From Inia geoffrensis (taxonomy: Eukaryota; Chordata; Mammalia; Artiodactyla; Iniidae), in the NCBI GenBank assembly GCA_036417435.1, contig CM070913.1, forward strand, positions 18,506,680 through 18,570,679: a DNA stretch of 64,000 nt, written 5' to 3'. This document shows, piece after piece, positions 58,080-64,000 of this stretch (positions are counted from its first letter, which is position 1; each line of letters starts with the position of its first letter). Below the pieces are notes generated by a model, which was not told the DNA's origin, did no database searches, and was given only the letters and a program-made list of their open reading frames with translations. The position numbers and the translations under genes were made by a program.

Positions 58080-58630
58080 GCTGCAAAATGGTGATTTTTC
58101 TAATTTTATTATTCCTTCCAGTTATTGGCTGGTATTGTTCTATAAAGAATAGTTTTCTCCCTTCCTCCCACTACTCTCCTCTCTCTCTCCCCCACCGCCC
58201 TTAGTTAGTGCTCTTGACTAAAAGAATTCACAAAACCCCTCTGAACTGCACCCCGCTTCCTTTATGACAAATGGCATGGAGCGGGCGGCAGTGAAGGTGT
58301 CTCCATTCTATCGTGTTTCTCGTAATAAAGTCACAGAAATTTGGATAATGCTTCAAACTGAATTCAGTTTTTTCCTCCCGTTGGACCAGGGCTTCCTAGT
58401 TGACACTTAAAGCAGGTCACAGAAGTGTACAAAGTAGTGTTTGATGGAGGGGAAGGGCAATAATCATGAGCTTCACTGGGCCTTACATGTCGACCATGCT
58501 ACCTTCCCCGTCTATTCATGCTGTCCCTCTCCTGGCAACTACATCTCACCTACTCTCTCTTCAAACCTTCAACACTGCCCCAGCTCTCTTCACTCTTAGC
58601 TAACAACCTTGCCTCCTGGTTGTGGAATCA
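58080..58630. other. intergenic, no gene recognised
   Basis: CT-rich patches (58180-58200, 58550-58570). No feature supported. Confidence 0.5.
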
Positions 58631-58640
58631 CAAGGAAGCA

Positions 58641-59271
58641 GTTAGGTTGCTTCCATGTCTTAGCTATTGTAAATAGTGTTGCAATGAACATTGGGGTGTG
58701 TGTATCTTTTCAAATTACGGTTTTCTCCATCAACAGGGGAATGGATAAAGAAGATGTGGTACGTGTACACACATACAATGCAATATTACTCAGCCATAAA
58801 AAATAACAAAATAATGCCATTTGCAGCAACATGGATGGACCTAGAGATTCTCATACTGAGTGAAGTAAGTCAGAGAAAGACAAATATATAATATCACTTA
58901 TATGTGGAATCTTAAAAAAAGAAGTCTACAAATGAACTTATCTACAAAACAGAAAAAGAGTTATAGATATAAAAAATAAACTTATGGTTACTGCGGGGTA
59001 GGAGGAGAAGAGATAAACTGGAAGATCGGGGTTGGCACATACACACTACTGTATATAAAATAGATAACTAATAAAGACCTAGTGTATAGCACAGGGAACT
59101 CTACTCAATAATCTGTAATCGCCTATATCAGAAAAGAAGCTAAAAGAGAGTGGATATACGTATATGTATAACAGATTCACTTTGCTGTACACCTGAAACT
59201 AACACAACATTGTAAATTATACCCCAATAAAGTTATTTTTTTAAAAGGTAGGTTTGTTGGAAAAAAAAAAA
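58641..59271 (+). mobile_element. L1 with inverted 5' segment (twin priming)
   Basis: 58641-58723 reads as reverse ORF2 (GTTGCTTCCATGTCTTAGC, ATTGTAAATAGTGTTGC). From 58724 the sequence is forward ORF2 (CATCAACAGGGGAATGGATAAAG, frame TMQYYSAIKNNKIMPFAATWM) and runs to a 3' UTR ending ATACCCCAATAAAG and an A-rich tail. AAGGAAGCA occurs at both ends (58632-58640 and about 59272-59280) as a target duplication. Confidence 0.88.
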
Positions 59272-59284
59272 GAAGGAAGCAACT

Positions 59285-60345
59285 AGAAGAGTTGTCCACA
59301 TTTGCACGCACTACCACTCCCTGCAGCCACCATCTGCTTCACACACTCTGCTTTTCCCTCCCGTTAACACAGGTGAGCTGTCTGCGCTCCTCCCCAAACA
59401 CCCCCCCCCAACCACCCGCTTGGACCCCATCCCTTCTCAGCCCCTCAAGCACCTGTTCTTTTCCATCTACACTGATGCTCCTTTATTCTTTGGTACACAC
59501 AGTTTGGAGTCATCTATGATTCCCTTTTTCCCTCTCACAACACATCTGGTCCAAAGGTAAGTCATGTCTGCTCTACCTTTGAAATATATCCAGAATCTAA
59601 GTGCTTCTCAGGAGTTCCATTTCCACTACCTGGGCTACACCATCTTGTTCCTACATGGCCACCTAACTGGTTTCCCTGATCCCCCAGCTCTCCTCCCATC
59701 TGTCTCGGGATTTGTTGCACCCTGAATCCAAATGCTCACCACCTTCCCCATTCCTGCCTGCCCCGCTCCCACCTGCATTTCTCCCTGACCACCTTTCAGC
59801 ACGTTGATCTCCTTGGTGTTTCTTGAATACGTGCCAGGCTCCCACCTTCAGGCCTTTGTCTGGCCTCTTTCATCTGCCTGGAATAGTCACCTCCTTTATG
59901 CTCACTTCCTTCTCATCTTTCTCAGTTATCACATTTTCAATGAGACCTGCTCAGACTATGTTTTTTTTTGTTTTTTTGTGTTTTTTTGGCTGCACCGTGT
60001 AGCTTGTGGGATCTTAGTTTCCGGACCAGGGATCAAACCCAGGCCCCGGCAGTGAAAGCGCAGAGTCCTAACCACTGGACCACCAGGGAATTCCCTGACT
60101 ATTCTATTTTAAATTGCTGTCCTTCCATCCCACCTCCACTCCAGATCACCTTTACTCAGTTCTACTTTATAAAATACTATATAACTACCTATGTTTTAGG
60201 TCAATGGCTTATTCTTTCTCTCATGAGACTAAGCTCTGCAAAGATAGGGCCTTCTTCAGTTTTGTTCACTGATGTACATGTGCCACGTGACCAGAACAGT
60301 AAACTCTCCGCAAATATTTGAGTTGCAAAAATGAATGGATGAAAT
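59285..60345 (-). repeat. L2 LINE, split by a SINE
   Basis: CACATCTGGTCCAAAGGTAAGTCATGTCTGC, CCAGAATCTAAGTGCTTCTCAGG, CTAACTGGTTTCCCTG, then GACCTGCTCAGACTATG and GAGACTAAGCTCTGCAAAGATAGGG fit a long L2 in reverse. Confidence 0.75.
59960..60095 (-). repeat. short tRNA-Glu SINE nested in L2
   Basis: TTTTTTGGCTGCACCGTGTAGC, AGGGATCAAACCCAGGCC and CACTGGACCACCAGGGAATTCC, with GACTAT repeated on both sides. Confidence 0.9.
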
Positions 60346-60349
60346 TAGC

Positions 60350-61565
60350 CCCCTTTTTTTTTCATTTCTTATTAAGCAGCTTTGATCACTTTTAGAGGGA
60401 GAAGTGTTGAGGGAATACTTGATAAATTGGATGAAAAACCAATCTCTTGTAAAACAAGTTATACTTTAATCCAGGAAAGCAAACTGTTGATTTAATTTAT
60501 ACCTAAAAATAATTGATGTACATGAACAGCTTTAAAAGTCAAATAGTACATTGCTTAAAATGAAAACCAGCGTGCCCCTTCCCCACCCTTTCCCAGTCTT
60601 GATTTTTCAGTTTTTAGATAAAAGCATTTTCACCTATTTTAGCTATTTTCCTAGTATTTATCCTCATATATCTTATCTATTTATATATTCTTATACTTAC
60701 TGATTCATATTGAATATTTTTTAGATATTCTCTAGTGACATACTTATTTAGAAGATGAATATTTATTGCTCTTAAACTGTTTCCTCTCCTCCACATTTCT
60801 TTTCCCCACCCCTCTATTCTCACCACTATAAACATGTCATAGAGTTTGGTTAAATCAACATGCATATGCACAGATGAGCCATGTAATATACTTTTTGTAC
60901 AGCTTTTTATTTCCTTGCAGATAATAATTGCCTGATTTTTTTCATTTGCTTCATTTTCTTTGTATCATTAATCAATCTCCAAACTCTTTGCCAGCAGAAT
61001 AAACCCCCTTTCAGTACTTTCAAACACATCTCTCAATTTCTTTCTTTTTTTCTTTTTGAGACATCCCTCTGGAACACTTCATCCTACTACTCCAGTCCAG
61101 ATTGGTTGCTCTCAAGGTCAGCTGTAAAGTTGTTATTCTAGAATCTCCCTTTACCATTATTCTTCGTCTTCTTCCTTGGTTCATACCATTTCCTGGATCC
61201 CATGTCATCTTCTTTCCTGATTCACTCACTCATTTTGATGAAATTCACACTCCAAGAGCTTCCTGAGAATTAAGTGGGAGGAAAATATGATGGGATCTTG
61301 CATATATGAAAATGTATTTTTCTATCTTCATACTTGACGTTAACAGGGTATAAAATTCTTAGTTGGAAATCATTCTTTTTCATAATTTTAAAGGAATTTC
61401 TTCATTTTCTGTTAGCTTCCTGAGTTGTTTTGTGAAACCTGATGTAAGTTTGATTCTCTGTCTTTTATATGAGATGTATGTGAGTGTGTTTTCCTCTCTC
61501 TGAATGGTCTTAGGATCTCATTTTTGTACCCAGTGTTCTAAAATTCCACAGTGATCTTCTTGGTG
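60350..61565. repeat. AT-rich old LINE-like region (uncertain)
   Basis: Long T-rich stretches such as TGATGTAAGTTTGATTCTCTGTC resemble old LINE sequence in reverse. No gene is seen. The frame at 61020-61229 is not convincing. Confidence 0.35.
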
Positions 61566-61569
61566 TGTT

Positions 61570-61687
61570 TTTACTTTATTTTATTTTATTTTGGCTTGTG
61601 GGATCTTAGTTCCCCTGCCAGGGATCGAACCCGGGCCCTCAGCGATGAAAGCAAGGATCCCTAACCACTGGACTGCCAGGGAATTCA
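61570..61687 (-). repeat. short tRNA-Glu SINE
   Basis: TTATTTTGGCTTGTGGGATC, GGATCGAACCCGGGCCC and CACTGGACTGCCAGGGAATTC. Lacks part of the usual middle section. Confidence 0.85.
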
Positions 61688-61863
61688 CTTGAATTAGTTC
61701 TTTGTATTTTTCTCTTCTACATTTCTTTCTATTCTCTCTTTCTGGATTTCTTATGATCAGGATGTCAGACCTCTGGACTGATCTAAACTTTTCATCTTTT
61801 CTCTCCTGTTTTCCACTGATTCAACTATACATTCCTTTTTTTTCTGGTAGATTTTCTCAGCCT
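61688..61863. repeat. old LINE-like flank of the retrocopy
   Basis: GGATGTCAGACCTCTGGACTG and CTCTCCTGTTTTCCACTGATTC. The same type of sequence appears to resume after 62742, so the retrocopy split it. Confidence 0.45.
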
Positions 61864-61876
61864 CTCTCCTGATACT

Positions 61877-62728
61877 ATTTTTTGGGGGAGGGTAGGGAGC
61901 AACTTTATTGGGGATTTACCCTTCTGTATCCAAACCCTATGCCTTGGTTAAGCTAAAGGACAGGTACCCTTGCATTCCAGAAATACGTTCGCCTCTACTC
62001 TTGCTAGGGTGCCAGGGCCCTGAGTGGTCCTGGTGGCTGGCTCAATCTCAGGCAATGAGCAGCTCAGCTCAGTTTCTTTCCTACCCTCTGCCGCTCTGAA
62101 TATTGCTTCCGTGGGACTGAATGAACCTTGACCTCTTGATATTGGCTGATCCAGAGCCTGCCAGTTACTCCATTCAGGATGAACATGAGGTGGAGGCTGA
62201 CCCTCCTTCCTGAAGCAATTAGGACAGCCCTGGCCTGAGAGATTTCTCATGGATCCCAATTAGACTTGGCATCCTGCCAAGGGAAGTCACTCACCTGGTG
62301 CACGGAAGGGAAAGTGGTACACCAAGTGCACCTCCCGTACATCCAACTTAAGGCTCTGCTTGGCCACTAATGGTGAAGCATAGGAGACAGATGTCATGGC
62401 ATATCATGCTGGGTGTATTTAGAAGGCAAGAACACTAAGTGGCAGAGGGTGACTCTGGGGGTAAGGAGGACGTATCATTCTTAAAAAGCAAACTGTTTCC
62501 TTGGTACGCATTTCCATATGGGATAAGCCCACACTACCTATGGATAGAGAGATGTGCAGAGAACCACAGACACCCACACACTCTGCGTGGGGCCTGCCCA
62601 AGGATTCCCTGTCACGGCCTTGCTTCCTCTGCCTCTGAGGTGACAGTTCCCAGTGTGCCAGGGAGAGGAGAGCTGTATAAACTGGGCCCTGACTGTTTGA
62701 GGCAGCTGCCTTTTCCACTTATGCCAAA
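61877..62728 (-). pseudogene. processed retrocopy of an unidentified transcript
   Basis: A non-repetitive 852-bp block is flanked by CTCTCCTGATACT at 61864-61876 and 62729-62741, a perfect 13-bp target duplication. On the minus strand AATAAA (61914-61909 area) precedes the 3' end by about 20-25 bases, followed by a short A-run. That is the structure of an L1-mobilised mRNA copy. Minus-strand frames of 99 codons (62419-62718), 103 codons (61948-62259) and a shorter one starting MTSVSYASPL near 62397 exist. I recognise none of them, so the parent gene is unknown. It could be a noncoding RNA copy. Confidence 0.65.
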
Positions 62729-62741
62729 CTCTCCTGATACT

Positions 62742-63510
62742 TTTATTTCATTTTTAGTTTTGCTACAATAGTTTTAATTTACAAGAGCATTTTCTTGTTA
62801 TTTCAAAAGTTCTTTTTCTGTCACTTCCCATTCTTATTCATGAATGCAACATCTTCTCTTTTGTCTTTGTGCACTTTAATGATTTAAAATTTTTTTTTCT
62901 CTTTCCTTCATTGTCTTTCTTCCTCTGTGTTTTTTTATTTGCTTGGTTTGTTCCCTTTCGTTTCATATTAGATATTTTCCTTACATATCTAGTCATCCTT
63001 ACCCGTTCTTTCATAATTAGCAAGGCCCTGAGAGGGTGACTAGAAACTCTGTGAGGGGAGGAGCTTTTCAACCTACAGTTAATCTTTTTTAACCCTACAA
63101 ATGATAGACTGCTGGTATATCTGTTTGGACATCTGAGTTATCGGTAATAGGGAGGAAGAATCAATCAATAATATCCCATTTCTGAGCTTGAAACCAAATG
63201 AGAAATACAAATGGAGAACAGAATAAGAACTTTTGTTCTGATAATGCTGATTGGAGCATGTGGCTTTGGATGTATTCCCTAATTGGAGCAACTCACACCC
63301 CTGCTAGCTAACACAGATAGGAAATTTCAGTTCTCCGCCGAACAGGCAAAGCATGCCTTTAAATCTCACCACAGAGTGGAAAGTAACCTTATAGTACGGT
63401 AAGGTTACTTTCTTGGAAGAATGTCCGAAAGACCTGTATACTGATGCTCTGCCTGTTTCCAGTGACTCCTTATGGGGCTCAAAAACTCTTTTTTGGTGAA
63501 TTAATCCCTG
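62742..63510. other. intergenic, partly old LINE-like
   Basis: T-rich start continues the element before the retrocopy. The rest is unassigned. A short palindrome lies near 63385-63413 (AAGTAACCTTATAG / CGGTAAGGTTACTT). Confidence 0.45.
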
Positions 63511-63516
63511 TCTTAG

Positions 63517-63722
63517 GGGCTTCCCTGGTGGCTCAGTGGTTGAGAGTCCACCTGCTGATGCAGGGGACGCCGGTTCGTGCCCCGGTCCGGGAGGATCCCA
63601 CGTGCCGCGGAGCGGCTGGGCCCGCGGGTCATGGCCGCTGGGCCTGCGAGTCCGGAGCCAAAGGGAGAGGCCACAGCAGTGAGAGGCCCGCGTAACGCCA
63701 AAAAAAAAAAAAAAAAAAAAAA
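63517..63722 (+). repeat. CHR-2 SINE with internal deletion
   Basis: GGCTTCCCTGGTGGCTCAGTGG head, CHR body and an A-tail of about 24. Target duplications AATCCCTGTCTTAG lie at 63503-63516 and 63723-63736. The body lacks the usual TGTGCTCCGCAAC tract after GGAGCC. Confidence 0.95.
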
Positions 63723-63736
63723 AATCCCTGTCTTAG

Positions 63737-64000
63737 TCTTCTTGGAATATTAGGTCAAGTTGTGCGTCTGTAGTTTAAGGCAAGCTGCAGCTCTTCACAC
63801 CAAGGCTAAAATATTATCTTCCTGCCCTTTTCAGAACAGAAGCATCAATCTCCACATTTTATTTCAATCCACAGGGTCAGCCCTTGTGCCCATGCCTCAC
63901 TGTCCTAGCTAAAGTAACAAGACATTGGGGTTTGGGAATTCAATAAACATCTCCACCCAAAGCTGGAACCAAATGAGAAATAAGACATAGGAGACAAAAA
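63737..64000. other. intergenic end of window
   Basis: No gene or repeat is recognised. AATAAA at 63942-63947 has no gene context. Confidence 0.5.

Noticed and set aside
8830..64000. Exons of CCBE1 or MC4R
   Set aside because: Both are neighbours in human, but no exon-like sequence of either was seen; distances in human suggest they lie beyond the window.

Overview
This is nuclear DNA from a mammal, most likely a cetacean. The main evidence is many well-preserved copies of the tRNA-Glu-derived CHR SINE family (cetacean/hippo/ruminant), several with intact target-site duplications and A-tails. They sit with cetartiodactyl-type L1 3' ends and ancient mammalian repeats (MIR, L2, MER5-like, MLT1-like). 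I saw no BovB LINE or Bov-A SINE, which argues against a ruminant. The split between toothed and baleen whale cannot be made from what I can see.

One protein-coding gene is supported. It is PMAIP1 (NOXA), on the minus strand, with coding exons at 8007-8064 and 5101-5207. The splice sites are canonical and the product is 54 residues, the length I recall for human NOXA. Its 3' UTR runs down to an ATTAAA signal at 3576-3581. Its start codon lies in a CpG island (about 7540-8530). Upstream are a kappaB-like site, a CRE-like site, an ISRE-like site and a region that looks like a degraded p53 element. NOXA is a BH3-only protein that neutralises MCL1 and BFL1/A1 at mitochondria and promotes apoptosis. 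In this copy the normally invariant BH3 leucine is phenylalanine.

Layout: 1-3550 is repeat-bearing flank 3' of the gene. 3560-8250 is PMAIP1; its intron carries one CHR-2 SINE, an L1 tail and a CA repeat. 8250-8830 is promoter and proximal upstream DNA. 8830-64000 is intergenic. In human the order is CCBE1 - PMAIP1 - MC4R, so this long upstream flank should be the PMAIP1-CCBE1 interval, but I see no exon of either neighbour. The intergenic part holds about 25 CHR or related tRNA-Glu SINEs, L1 fragments (one nested by a SINE, one with an inverted 5' part), two MLT1-like LTRs, two other LTR-like segments, and a palindromic AT-rich 46-bp minisatellite at 47862-48665. It also holds an unidentified processed retrocopy at 61877-62728. 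Nearly all other open frames are chance frames or readings through SINE and L1 sequence.

No novel multigene system was found. The points most worth checking are the NOXA BH3 change with its apparently eroded p53 site, the palindromic minisatellite, the retrocopy, and an enhancer-like stretch at 34450-34850.
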